Below, one piece after another: positions 19,228 to 28,130 of a DNA stretch of 64,000 bases. The translations under genes and the position numbers were made by a program. Within the stretch, counting starts at the first letter, position 1, and each line of letters opens with the position of its first letter. Below the pieces are notes generated by a model, which saw only the letters and a list, made by a program, of their open reading frames with translations, was not told where the DNA came from and did no database searches. This DNA is from Serratia sp. H1w (GTDB taxonomy: Bacteria; Pseudomonadota; Gammaproteobacteria; Enterobacterales; Enterobacteriaceae). The stretch lies in NCBI RefSeq assembly GCF_000633355.1, contig NZ_AYMQ01000005.1:123776-187775 (forward strand), in the 5' to 3' direction.

Positions 19228-20717
19228 AAAGCCTCCTGAAGATCGCTGTGTTGCAGCGTTTGTAGCGTGGCAATCAGCGCCTGATAACGTTGATATTTGC
19301 TTTGATAAGCATCCTGAGCGGCGGTATCCGGCAGCACGGTTTCAATGCGCGGAGCCAATGCCCGCTGCGCGGCGGCAAAGTCGCTGAAAACGCCGGTGCC
19401 CACCATGGCGGCCATCGCCGCGCCCAAACAGCCCGTTTCCTCCACCTGCGGTAACTCCACCGGCAGCCCGCTGATATCGGCAAACATCTGCATCCAGGGG
19501 GCTGATTTGGCAGGACCTCCGGTGACGCGCAGTGCGGTGGTCAGAGGGAAACGTCGGCGCATGCGGTTTAGATGAGTCATATGGCAGAACACCACGCCTT
19601 CGAAAATCGCCTGCACCAGATGCTCGCGCTGATGAAAGGCCTGGATGCCGTAGAAGCTGGCGCTCAAGCCCAACCCAGCGTTGGAACCGTAGAGGAAGGG
19701 GGCAAACAGCAGTTGGCTACCAGCCTTGGGCAAGGCGGCAACCCAATGATTAAGCTGGGCATAGTCTTGCAGGCCCCATTGTTGACAGAACCATTCGAGG
19801 TTAGCGGCGGAGGTTGGGCTGGCTTCGTGGACGATGTACTTGCCTTGCTCGGCGTGGCGGCCATAAACGAAGAGATAATCGGCGTCATCGGCAAGGGTAT
19901 CGGTGATCCCACTGGTGACTGACCAGGTGCCCATCACAGCGTTCAGCCGGGTTTCGTCTTGCAACCCGGCACAGAGAGCGGTGGACACCACGTCAAACAA
20001 ACCTCCTACCACCGGGGTACCGACCAGCAACCCGGTCACTGCTGCGGCATCGGCACTGATGCGCCCGGCGATCTCGGCAGAGCCGACAATTGGCGGCAGA
20101 GCGGGCATGACCTCAGCGATGCCAAGCAGCTGCGCCAACGCTGGGTCATAATCACCACGCTCCATCTGATACAGGTTGGATTCAGAGATATTGGTTTCTT
20201 CGCAGGCCAGTTCGCCCGTCAGGCAGTAGCGAAGGTAGTCATGCGCCATCAGCACGCTGCCGATCCGGGCATAGCGTTCGGGCTGATGCTGCTTGATCCA
20301 GCGCAGCAGCGAAACCGGGTGGCCGGTCCATAGCGTCTGACGAGTTTGTTCATACAGCTTTTGTGGCATGCCCGCTTGTTGCCAGGCCATCACCTGCGCC
20401 AATGCCCGTTGGTCGGAAGACAGAATGGCGTTTCCCAGCGGTTGACCCTGTTTATCCAGCAGGAACACGCCTTTGCCCTGGGCCGAAATCCCCAGTCCCT
20501 GCACGGCGGCTGCTGTAACACCATTTTGATCCAGCACCTCGCGGATCACGCTGGCGGCGGTTTGCCATAGCGAAGGCATATCCCGCTCGGCCCAGCCGGG
20601 TTGTGGGGCGATGATGGCCAGATTACGGCGGGCGATCCCCAGTTCTTTACCCTCGGCGTTATACAAACCTGCCTTGATAAAGGTGCCGCCGCAGTCCAGC
20701 CCTAACCAATATTTCAT
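19224..20717 (-). CDS. lyxK: L-xylulose/3-keto-L-gulonate kinase (YiaP/LyxK)
   Basis: 497 residues from ATG 20717 (GGGAG 6 nt upstream), as expected for LyxK (~498). FGGY carbohydrate kinase: N-terminal phosphate loop LGLDCGGTFIKAGLYN, second domain motif RVTGGPAKSAPWMQMFADISGLPVE near 400. It likely phosphorylates 3-keto-L-gulonate in this operon. The start overlaps the transporter stop by 4 bp. Confidence 0.9.
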   Translation of the reverse strand: MKYWLGLDCGGTFIKAGLYNAEGKELGIARRNLAIIAPQPGWAERDMPSLWQTAASVIREVLDQNGVTAAAVQGLGISAQGKGVFLLDKQGQPLGNAILSSDQRALAQVMAWQQAGMPQKLYEQTRQTLWTGHPVSLLRWIKQHQPERYARIGSVLMAHDYLRYCLTGELACEETNISESNLYQMERGDYDPALAQLLGIAEVMPALPPIVGSAEIAGRISADAAAVTGLLVGTPVVGGLFDVVSTALCAGLQDETRLNAVMGTWSVTSGITDTLADDADYLFVYGRHAEQGKYIVHEASPTSAANLEWFCQQWGLQDYAQLNHWVAALPKAGSQLLFAPFLYGSNAGLGLSASFYGIQAFHQREHLVQAIFEGVVFCHMTHLNRMRRRFPLTTALRVTGGPAKSAPWMQMFADISGLPVELPQVEETGCLGAAMAAMVGTGVFSDFAAAQRALAPRIETVLPDTAAQDAYQSKYQRYQALIATLQTLQHSDLQEAL

Positions 20718-22012
20718 TGTTCGCTCCCGGCGACCTGATCGCATTTGTTGGGCAACATCAGGGCCAGCACCGCCGCGATCGCCAGAGAGGCTGCCAGGCT
20801 ATAAACGCCGACATCTTTGTTGAACAGAGTGATCAGCACGCCGACCATATAGGGGCCGCAGAAACCGCCGAGGTTACCCAAGGCGTTGATCACCCCACGT
20901 GCGCCACCGGCCACTTCGGCGTTGAATAATTTGGGAGGAATTGTCCAGAACACGCCCGCAGCGGCCTGGATAAACACGCCGCAGCCGACCAACGCGGCAT
21001 ATGACCACCAGATGTGATCTTTGAGCAGGACGGAAAGCGCCATGCAAATCGCGAAGCAGGCCAGCGGTAGGGCAACGAAGACTTTACGTTTACCGGTGCG
21101 GTCGGAGAGCGTGGAAACGATCAGCATGCCGAAAATGGCACCGATGTAGGGCAGCACGGCCAGCCAACCCACTTGCTCCATATTGCCGTTGGTCAAGCTT
21201 TTCAGAATGGTGGGCAGCCACAGGGTGTAGCCGTAGATGCCGGTCTGGTAGAAGAAGTTGACCAGGATCAGTTGCCACATGATCCGATCGCCCAATACGC
21301 GCCGCAGCGAAGCATTGCGCACCGTTTTGCCTTTGATCAGCAGTTGTTCGTCATGCAGGGTTTTAATCAGGTAATCTTTTTCTGCCTGTGAGATCCATTT
21401 GGCTTCCTGCGGGCGGTTGCTGATGGTGAAGCACCACAACGCCATCACTACCAGCGACAGGCCGCCTTCCACCAGGAACAGCATGCGCCAGTCCCAGGCG
21501 GTGATGATCCAGCCGGAGAGCGGGGCGGTGAGGATACCGGCGATCGGCACAAACATGATCACGATGGCGTTGGCGCGGCCACGTTCCTTGTCCGGGAACC
21601 AGTTGCTGATCATGGTCAGCACCACCGGCAGCATGCCGCCTTCGGAAACGCCAAGGGCAAAGCGCAGGAACAGCAGTTGATATTGGTTGGTGACCATGCC
21701 GGTCAGCACCGAGATCACCGCCCAGGCCAGCAGCGACCAGCCGATAAACTTCTTGCCGTTACCGTTAACCGCCAGCTTGCCGCCTGGCACTTGTAGGAAC
21801 AGATAACCGATAAAGAAGATGCCGCCCGCCAATCCGGCCATTGAGGCGGTGATCCCCAATTCGTCGTCCATGCCGCCTGGCATGGCAAAGGCGATGTTGA
21901 CGCGATCCATATAGGAAATAATGCAGGTAATCAGAATAGGCGGCACGATGCGCAGCCAACGTAATTTGGGTATGGGCTGGTTTTGGCTAACGGCAATAGA
22001 AGCAGTATTCAT
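20714..22012 (-). CDS. yiaX2: MFS transporter (YiaX2-type, ACS family)
   Basis: 432 residues with about 12 membrane helices and the anion:cation symporter family signature around ISYMDRVNIAFAMP. It takes the place that in E. coli is held by the TRAP transporter yiaMNO and matches the position of yiaX2 in the Klebsiella yiaKLX1X2PQRS operon, which serves ascorbate use. Substrate is therefore inferred as L-ascorbate or a diketogulonate-like acid. AAGGG precedes the start. Confidence 0.82.
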   Translation of the reverse strand: MNTASIAVSQNQPIPKLRWLRIVPPILITCIISYMDRVNIAFAMPGGMDDELGITASMAGLAGGIFFIGYLFLQVPGGKLAVNGNGKKFIGWSLLAWAVISVLTGMVTNQYQLLFLRFALGVSEGGMLPVVLTMISNWFPDKERGRANAIVIMFVPIAGILTAPLSGWIITAWDWRMLFLVEGGLSLVVMALWCFTISNRPQEAKWISQAEKDYLIKTLHDEQLLIKGKTVRNASLRRVLGDRIMWQLILVNFFYQTGIYGYTLWLPTILKSLTNGNMEQVGWLAVLPYIGAIFGMLIVSTLSDRTGKRKVFVALPLACFAICMALSVLLKDHIWWSYAALVGCGVFIQAAAGVFWTIPPKLFNAEVAGGARGVINALGNLGGFCGPYMVGVLITLFNKDVGVYSLAASLAIAAVLALMLPNKCDQVAGSEQ

Positions 22013-22131
22013 GTTATCGATCCCTTCACATAAATAGGGTTGGCTCGGAATGGTTCCGTATTATTGTTTAGCGTTTAATTGACGGTATAACAGTCCGCCA
22101 ATCAAACGTAATCAGATCTGCTGCTGATGTT

Positions 22132-23124
22132 CTATTTTATCGGTTGTGAAATAACACCGCTGCTTAATGCCAGCGCATTGATACCATCGTTGATAATCTC
22201 AATCCGTTGCTCCACACTATCTGCCGGGGAGGTGGAAAGTAATTTGATACCGGCATAATTTAATTCTGCCAGCGGGGCCTGATTAAATAATTCCCGGGCG
22301 CAGTCCAGCGTCATTAATGACTCATGGCAAACGTATTGGCTGCCAATGAATGGGGCAAAGGGCGCATGGGTATCTTCCCATTCGCCATAGGGGCCATGGC
22401 TGGCCGTGCCAGAGAACATCAGGGCGCTTAATAATCCTGCTTGTTGGCACTGTTTCACCTGCTGTAAGGGCAGCCGGTTATTATGCCCCTCAATGGCGGA
22501 ACGGCCCCAGTTGATAGCCAAGGTCAGCGAAGTGCCAAAATGGCGATTAATTGCCTGTGTGGCGATGATCTCATCTTCTAACGTCAGAAAGCCCTTGCGT
22601 GGCATGGGCCCGGTCAGAGCATCGCAGTGCTCAATCACCAAATCGCATTCCCAATGCCAACCAGCAATCTGTTCTAACGAGGTCATAAAGGCCTGACGCG
22701 CCGCTGCACTATCTTTTTCCTGCCGGTTGGGGGCGGATTGCAGCTCCAGCGCCACCACCTGCTGGCGACCGGCACGATCGTTGGTACGCTTTATTTTGTC
22801 ATGTATCGCACGGATATAATCCACCGCCGCCTGACGCTCTTCCTCATTACGGGCGGCAAGACCAAAATCCCGCCCGCTGCCGCGGCGTTGCATGGTTCCC
22901 ATGACCGCGGTCAGCACCAACTGCCAGTGATTGGGGATCTGTTTAAGCAGAAAATCATCACCATAGGGATGCAGATCGTCCAGGCAGGGTTGTTCCAGCC
23001 CACGGATCAAGGGCAGCTCAGCTAACCGATCCCAAAACTGCACTTCCTTTTCACGTTCGAGCTGGTGAAATGAAGGTGCGCAGGGATAAGCACCAATAAT
23101 AAAGCCCGGTGTGGTATTTTTCAT
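22132..23124 (-). CDS. yiaX1: YiaX1-type protein of unknown function (DUF4862-like)
   Basis: 330 residues from ATG 23124 (AGGTG 7 nt upstream). Position and size fit Klebsiella YiaX1. The sequence looks like a soluble alpha/beta-barrel: FIIGAYPCAP at the start, LELQSAPN, VIEHCDAL, GFLTLEDE and INWGRSAIEGH at strand ends, with several acidic and His residues suited to metal or sugar binding. My assignment to DUF4862 is from memory. A role as isomerase, epimerase or lactone-processing enzyme upstream of 2,3-diketogulonate is possible but unproven. Confidence 0.65.
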   Translation of the reverse strand: MKNTTPGFIIGAYPCAPSFHQLEREKEVQFWDRLAELPLIRGLEQPCLDDLHPYGDDFLLKQIPNHWQLVLTAVMGTMQRRGSGRDFGLAARNEEERQAAVDYIRAIHDKIKRTNDRAGRQQVVALELQSAPNRQEKDSAAARQAFMTSLEQIAGWHWECDLVIEHCDALTGPMPRKGFLTLEDEIIATQAINRHFGTSLTLAINWGRSAIEGHNNRLPLQQVKQCQQAGLLSALMFSGTASHGPYGEWEDTHAPFAPFIGSQYVCHESLMTLDCARELFNQAPLAELNYAGIKLLSTSPADSVEQRIEIINDGINALALSSGVISQPIK

Positions 23125-23185
23125 ATTGTTCACCTGATGATGCCGCAATCAATCAAGCGGCAAGGTTCATATTATGAGGCGTGGT

Positions 23186-23665
23186 TTATTTCATTTCACT
23201 GGTAAGTAATGTCAGCGGTATTTTTACCACCACCTTTCTGATGTCGCAGGGGCTGTGATTAATACATGCCGGGCGATGCACGTCCTGCGGATAAAATACC
23301 GCAAAATTACCGGAGTGCATGGTTAACCAGGATTCATCCTCCACATCCTGATAAAATATAATGTCGCGCTGCGCTAATAATTCCTGATGGATGACGTTAT
23401 TTCCCTTATCCGCGGCAACGCCAATTAACTCGGTGCCGCTCACCAAAAATTGCACGTCGATATTTTTCTGGTGCACTTCCGGGCGTAGTTCATCTTTGGG
23501 TTGCGTGTGTAAATCCAGCACCTGCACTACATAGCCGGTTGCCGGATCTGCATAACGCCCGACAGGCATATCCGTGAAGTCGGTGCGTTGCAAATAGGCC
23601 ACGGCTTTGGCAATCGCCGGGGGATAGTGCTCAGCTGTCGTATGGTCAATATGGCCGAAGATCAT
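23186..23665 (-). CDS. yiaL: YhcH/YjgK/YiaL family protein
   Basis: 159 residues, cupin-like beta-sandwich of the YhcH/YjgK/YiaL family (also called EbgC-like). Conserved segments: DVQFLVSGTELIGVA and FAVFYPQDVHRPACINH, the latter with metal-type His residues and a C-terminal KVVVKIPL. Family members accompany sugar-acid and sialic-acid pathways and may be mutarotases or anomerases; the exact reaction is uncertain. Ten nt downstream of yiaK. Confidence 0.9.
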   Translation of the reverse strand: MIFGHIDHTTAEHYPPAIAKAVAYLQRTDFTDMPVGRYADPATGYVVQVLDLHTQPKDELRPEVHQKNIDVQFLVSGTELIGVAADKGNNVIHQELLAQRDIIFYQDVEDESWLTMHSGNFAVFYPQDVHRPACINHSPCDIRKVVVKIPLTLLTSEMK

Positions 23666-23675
23666 CTGTTACTCC

Positions 23676-24674
23676 TTAAAGTGCCTGTATACGTACCCAG
23701 ACGCGGTCGTCGACCGGGATCCCATCGCGCTGATTTTCGGCGCGGACGTGCGGGAAGCGGTGACCCGGCAAGCGAATGGCGACCTCTGGGTTATCACGCT
23801 CGGCGCTGGTTACGTAATCCATAATGCGCTGTAGTTTTTCATCACGGGTTTTACCCTCGATCAGGCGATCGATTTCAATGGCGATAAACACCTGTGAAAT
23901 ACCGTATTCATCGCGGTTATCTTCGGTAACCTCGGCAACGGAGGAACCGCCGGAGAGCAGGGTGGCGATCATGTCCAGCACCACCGACAGTGCGGAGCCT
24001 TTCCAATAACCCATCGGCAGAATACGCCGATTCTCTTCGATGATGGCCGGATCGCGGGTCAGGTTGCCGTCGTTATCGAATCCGCCGTCTACCGCCAGTC
24101 GTTTGCCCGCCAGGCGATTCATTTCCAGCGCGCCGTAGGAGAACATCGACATCGACATATCGACCATGGTGATCGGATTACTCGGCACGGCGACGATCAG
24201 CGGGTTAGTCCCAATGCGGCACTCTTTGGCTCCCCACGGCGGCATGACGGCGATCGAGTTGGTCCAGCAAATGCCGATGTAGCCTTTTTCGGCCGCTTGC
24301 CAGCCGTAACCGCCGCCGCGCATCCAGTGGTTGGCATTACGCAGCGCCACCAGGCCAATACCGTGCTGATCTGCCAACTGCATGGCGCGATCCATCATTT
24401 TGCGGGCGGTCAGGTTGCCAATCCCCTGGTGAGCATCCCATTGTTCGATCGCGCCTAAAGACAGCAGCTTGCTCGGTTCGGCATCGGGAACGATATCGCC
24501 TGCATCCAACTGTTGGATAAAGCGCGGGAAGCGGTTGACCCCGTGGGAATAGACACCGGTTTCTGTGGTATCGGCAAACAGGGTGGCACACTCATCCGCC
24601 GTGGATTCGGCCACGCCCCGTGCCAGCAACACGCGTTTGAACTGCTGTTTTAACTCGGTATAGCTCACTCTCAT
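23676..24674 (-). CDS. yiaK: 2,3-diketo-L-gulonate reductase (YiaK/DlgD)
   Basis: 332 residues from ATG 24674 (GGAGA upstream), equal to E. coli YiaK. Member of the malate/L-lactate dehydrogenase (Ldh2) family with the non-Rossmann NAD fold: [14 protein letters not shown] (active His), [14 protein letters not shown], and [10 protein letters not shown]. It reduces 2,3-diketo-L-gulonate to 3-keto-L-gulonate with NADH. First gene of the yia operon; its start lies 45 nt from a putative YiaJ box. Confidence 0.93.
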   Translation of the reverse strand: MRVSYTELKQQFKRVLLARGVAESTADECATLFADTTETGVYSHGVNRFPRFIQQLDAGDIVPDAEPSKLLSLGAIEQWDAHQGIGNLTARKMMDRAMQLADQHGIGLVALRNANHWMRGGGYGWQAAEKGYIGICWTNSIAVMPPWGAKECRIGTNPLIVAVPSNPITMVDMSMSMFSYGALEMNRLAGKRLAVDGGFDNDGNLTRDPAIIEENRRILPMGYWKGSALSVVLDMIATLLSGGSSVAEVTEDNRDEYGISQVFIAIEIDRLIEGKTRDEKLQRIMDYVTSAERDNPEVAIRLPGHRFPHVRAENQRDGIPVDDRVWVRIQAL

Positions 24675-24718
24675 GCTGCTTCTCCATTGTGACCCACTGA
24701 GTGATTTATGCTCTTTGC

Positions 24719-24735
24719 ATTTCAATATACGAAAT
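24719..24735. promoter_or_regulatory. Putative YiaJ operator upstream of yiaK
   Basis: ATTTCAATATACGAAAT, an inverted repeat ATTTC-N7-GAAAT, followed 3 nt later by ATTTCAAA. The identical 17 nt with the same following half-site stands before the ABC operon at 29740. IclR regulators usually bind such short palindromes; assignment to YiaJ is inferred from genome context. Confidence 0.65.
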
Positions 24736-24836
24736 CACATTTCAAATTAATGCTATACCCACGCAGTGGTGAAGTCAAAGCCGCTAAGGCTGAAATTATT
24801 AAGTAAAAACAGGTGGTTAAATTAATCTGATGATTA

Positions 24837-24852
24837 TGTGATCGACAACACA
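24837..24852. promoter_or_regulatory. CRP-like site upstream of yiaK
   Basis: TGTGA-N6-ACACA, 9 of 10 to the CRP consensus, within a 19-nt stretch that is 16/19 identical to 29857-29875 and at almost the same distance (118 vs 117 nt) from the putative YiaJ box. Confidence 0.55.
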
Positions 24853-24900
24853 CTTTCGGGGGTTCGGCGTGCTACAGACGTGACAAAGCAGAGGAAATTT

Positions 24901-25055
24901 CCCCCTAACCCTAACCCTCTCCCATAGGGAGAGGGGACTTTTTGTGCTACAAATTGGCTCCTGCATCTGACAGCGGCTCAGGACTCGCTCCCTCTCCCTA
25001 AACCGTTTTGATAGAACTCCCAGTTGTTACACTGGGAGAGGGGTGGGGTGAGGGG
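24901..25055. repeat. Dispersed repeat with an interrupted hairpin loop
   Basis: Starts CCCCCTAACCCTAACCCTC and ends GGGAGAGGGGTGGGGTGAGGGG. The second hairpin (CCCTCTCCC ... GGGAGAGGG) has a loop of about 35 nt of unrelated sequence instead of the usual 3-6 nt. Confidence 0.75.
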
Positions 25056-25068
25056 CGAATTGCCGCAT

Positions 25069-25917
25069 TTACCCGTGGGTATTCAGGACAATGCGGTACA
25101 GCGAGGTGGTAGCGGTAATGTAGAGCTCATTGCCTGCCGGCCCACCGAAGGTGCAGTTGGAAACGCACTCCGGCAGCGGGATTTTGCCAATTCGTTCTCC
25201 ATACGGATCAAAGATAATTACGCCGTCGGCACAACTGCAAAACAGATTGCCGGCGCTATCGACACAAAAACCATCCGGGATCCCCGGCATCACCTGGGCA
25301 AAACGCCTGCCAGCCTGCAACTCTCGTCCTGCCACCTGATACACTCGCAGTTCGCGGCGTCCAAGGGTAGGGAAGTCAATGATCGACATATCTGCCACAT
25401 ATAACAGACTTTCATCCGGCGAGAAGGCCAGGCCGTTGGGCCGTTGCAGATCGCTGGCGGCAATGTTCAACGAACCATCACGGGGATCGAAGCAATACAG
25501 ATAGCAGCCGATCACCTGACTTTCCGACTTGTAGCCCTCTTCATCGCCGATGATGCCGTAGGGCGGATCGGTAAACCATATTGTGCCGTCGGAACGGACC
25601 ACGACATCGTTCGGTGAGTTGAAGCGCTTGCCGTCCACCCGATCGACCAACAGTTGAATGCTGCCGTCGTGTTCGGTGCGGCTGATACCACGCCGTCCAT
25701 GTTCACAGCTGACGACGCGCCCCTCGGCATCGCGGGCATTGCCGTTGGCATAGTTTGACGCGGCGCGCCATACGCTGAGCTCACCGTTGCGTGCCCAACG
25801 GAACATGCGGTTGCCTTTCACATCGCTGAACACCACCGCATCCTGTTGCGGCAACCATACCGGGCCTTCGGCCCAGATGGCGGGGGAGCACAAACGTTCC
25901 AGTTGTTGTTTGATCAT
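25069..25917 (-). CDS. SMP-30/gluconolactonase family lactonase
   Basis: 282-residue six-bladed beta-propeller. Metal ligands of the family are visible: Glu in AEGPVWLP (~17), Asn in FNSPNDVVV (~103), and the Asn/Asp pair in NGLAFSPDESLLYVAD (~150-205). It is expected to hydrolyse a sugar-acid gamma- or delta-lactone, Ca or Zn dependent, without signal peptide. It lies 12 nt after a sugar-binding protein gene and next to the yia operon, so a lactone related to ascorbate/gulonate is a reasonable guess. Confidence 0.85.
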   Translation of the reverse strand: MIKQQLERLCSPAIWAEGPVWLPQQDAVVFSDVKGNRMFRWARNGELSVWRAASNYANGNARDAEGRVVSCEHGRRGISRTEHDGSIQLLVDRVDGKRFNSPNDVVVRSDGTIWFTDPPYGIIGDEEGYKSESQVIGCYLYCFDPRDGSLNIAASDLQRPNGLAFSPDESLLYVADMSIIDFPTLGRRELRVYQVAGRELQAGRRFAQVMPGIPDGFCVDSAGNLFCSCADGVIIFDPYGERIGKIPLPECVSNCTFGGPAGNELYITATTSLYRIVLNTHG

Positions 25918-25929
25918 CTCAGCCTCCCG

Positions 25930-27030
25930 TTACTTCACGCCCCAAATGGTTTTGTAATGGCCCTGGTAGTCATTTTGCGGGTCGTACAGGTTGTTCGGGC
26001 CACCGTCATTGGCGATGTTCTCGCGGGTGACCAGATGGGCCGGGGTAACGTAACCGGAAGGTGGCTGCTTGGCGAAGGCGCGGTTGAATTCATCCAGCAA
26101 CTGCCAGCCGTGCAGCTTCAGCGGCTCGGGCACGGTGGCAGACTGGCTGTCACCGGAGCGGATACGTTGATAGGCGGAAATGGAACCGTCGCCTGCCGAG
26201 ATGTTAAATGGTGCATTGCTGCCGCCTTTACCGGCAGTTTTCAGCGCCGGGGCCATAAAGTCGAAATACAGGTCGTTGATCGCCAGTGCGTATTGGAACT
26301 TGTCGCCGTATTTCTGCAACAGGCTGAAGGTCATGGCAGGCATCCGGCTGGCGGTATCGGCGAGCGGAGTATCGATAAATTCCACCACCTTGCAGCCGCT
26401 ACATTTGGCCATTTCCTCTTTCATCACGTTCGCCTTGTCCAAGGCGATCTGGTACAGCGAATCGGTAAAGATCAGCACGTTGGCCTGTCCACCAGACTTC
26501 ACCACCGCGTATTGTGCGGCGATACGCGCTACTTCGTTGGAATCGGAAGTGACGTTATAGAACACATCGTATTTGGCGATCGGACCAGGTTCCGGCACCG
26601 CGTGCCAGGCTGTTAACACGATCCCTTGAGCCACCGCCTTTTTCAGCGGGATTTTGGCCACGTTAGGGTTCCAGCCGCCGATCACGATCCCGTCCGGTTT
26701 TTGGGCAATAGCCTGATTCAGCGACGACAACTGGTCTTTCACCGAGCCACCACCGTCCAGCGTTTCCAAACGCCAGCCCGCGACCTTGGCTGCTTCACTC
26801 AGCCCTTGTTGCACGCCTTGCACTCCGCCGTTCTTCATATCGGAGGCAATAAAGATGATCTTTTTGTTGGCCTGTAACTGCGGGCCGCTGGTGGGGCCAT
26901 CCCATTGGCTGCTGCTGGCCGTGGCTTTGGCAACCGCCGCCGTGGCCTGATCGAGATAGGCATCTGCCCAGGCTGGTGAGGTGGCCAACAGCAGGGTGGT
27001 GATCCCGGGCAAAATCCAAAAGTGTTTCAT
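25930..27030 (-). CDS. Ribose-type ABC transporter, periplasmic substrate-binding protein
   Basis: 366 residues. Signal peptide (MKHFWILPGITTLLLATSPAWA), then a periplasmic-binding-protein fold of the RbsB/Peripla_BP_4 class, with IIFIASDMKNGGVQGVQQGL, DGIVIGGWNPN and ALAINDLYFDFMAPAL. An unpaired CSGC segment near 195 may form a disulfide. Start overlaps the permease stop by 4 bp. The ligand is unknown; operon context suggests a lactone or sugar acid. Confidence 0.85.
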   Translation of the reverse strand: MKHFWILPGITTLLLATSPAWADAYLDQATAAVAKATASSSQWDGPTSGPQLQANKKIIFIASDMKNGGVQGVQQGLSEAAKVAGWRLETLDGGGSVKDQLSSLNQAIAQKPDGIVIGGWNPNVAKIPLKKAVAQGIVLTAWHAVPEPGPIAKYDVFYNVTSDSNEVARIAAQYAVVKSGGQANVLIFTDSLYQIALDKANVMKEEMAKCSGCKVVEFIDTPLADTASRMPAMTFSLLQKYGDKFQYALAINDLYFDFMAPALKTAGKGGSNAPFNISAGDGSISAYQRIRSGDSQSATVPEPLKLHGWQLLDEFNRAFAKQPPSGYVTPAHLVTRENIANDGGPNNLYDPQNDYQGHYKTIWGVK

Positions 27031-28130
27031 GGCTGTGCTCCTGATGAAGGATTGATCGCTTTTTGGTTGTTGTTTTCGGCAGAGGTTGCCTGACTGCGTT
27101 GTACTGCTTTTTGATTGAGTAACCGGCGGCGTTGGGCATAGCCCGCCAGCGTGATGGACAGTAACAGCGTCGCGCCGTTAAATAACGGTTCGACCCAGAA
27201 CTCCCCGCCAAACTGCTGAATGCCCGCAATGCCGATCGCCAGAATGGCGATGCCGACCACGGTGCCCCAGACGTTCACCCGTCCAGGGCGAATGGTGGTG
27301 CTGCCAACAAATGCGCCGACTAGTGCAGGTAACAGATAGTCCATCCCGACGCTGGCCTGGCCCACGCCCTGTTCGGCGGCGATCAGCACGCCACTGAATC
27401 CGGTGAGCACGCTCGAAGCGATAAATGCGCCGATGGTGAAGCGATTGACCGAAATTCCGTTGAGCCGCGCCGCCGCCGGGTTACCGCCCACCGCATACAT
27501 GCAGCGGCCTAGCGGGGTATGTTCGGTGATCAGCCACAGGATGATGGCGACGATCAGCACGTAGAAGGCCACGATCGGGATCCCGTAAACTTCGGTGTGA
27601 TGCAGGGCGATAAAGGCGTCTGGCAAGTCGCCGACAATCTGCCGCCCGCCGGAGTGCCACAGCGCCACCGCATAGAGCACGGTGCCTGAACCCAGAGTGG
27701 CCACAAAACTGTCGATATCCGCCAGTGCCACCAGGATGCCATTAAGCAGTCCGTACAGCGCGGAAATGACCAGCACGGTAAGCACCGCCATCTGCCAGGA
27801 GAAGCCGTATTGCACCTGCAAGGTGATCGCCAGAATGTGCCATAGCACGATACCGAAACCGACGTTCAGGTCGATCTTGCCGACGATCATTGGAATGGTG
27901 GCCGCCAATGCCAACAAGGCAATTTTGGACTTACTGGAGAGGATCGCCTGCACCGTCAGCATCGAGGCGAACGACGTCGTGGTCAGTGAGAACAGGATCA
28001 CCAGTGCGATGCACAGCAACAGCAGGCCGTAGCGGGTGATGATTTGCATCAGCCATGGACCAACGCCGTCCTGTCCAAGGCTGATACGTTGCTCCAGCGC
28101 CGTTGATTTGACGGACGTTTTATTCGACAT
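27027..28130 (-). CDS. Ribose-type ABC transporter, permease
   Basis: 367 residues from ATG 28130 (GAGGA 5 nt upstream), overlapping the ATPase gene by 11 bp. RbsC/BPD_transp_2 family, about eight to ten helices, with family hallmarks IVGKIDLNVGFGIVLWH, GLLNGILVALADIDSFVATLG, GGNPAAARLNGI and GRVNVWGTVVGIAILAIG. It forms the inner-membrane channel of the importer. Confidence 0.88.
   Translation of the reverse strand: MSNKTSVKSTALEQRISLGQDGVGPWLMQIITRYGLLLLCIALVILFSLTTTSFASMLTVQAILSSKSKIALLALAATIPMIVGKIDLNVGFGIVLWHILAITLQVQYGFSWQMAVLTVLVISALYGLLNGILVALADIDSFVATLGSGTVLYAVALWHSGGRQIVGDLPDAFIALHHTEVYGIPIVAFYVLIVAIILWLITEHTPLGRCMYAVGGNPAAARLNGISVNRFTIGAFIASSVLTGFSGVLIAAEQGVGQASVGMDYLLPALVGAFVGSTTIRPGRVNVWGTVVGIAILAIGIAGIQQFGGEFWVEPLFNGATLLLSITLAGYAQRRRLLNQKAVQRSQATSAENNNQKAINPSSGAQP

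Larger units (their letters stand above)
24675..25068. other. yiaK promoter region and repeat
   Basis: Holds, in order from yiaK, a putative YiaJ operator, a CRP-like site and a composite repeat that also ends the lactonase/ABC operon. No ORF with protein-like character. Confidence 0.6.
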
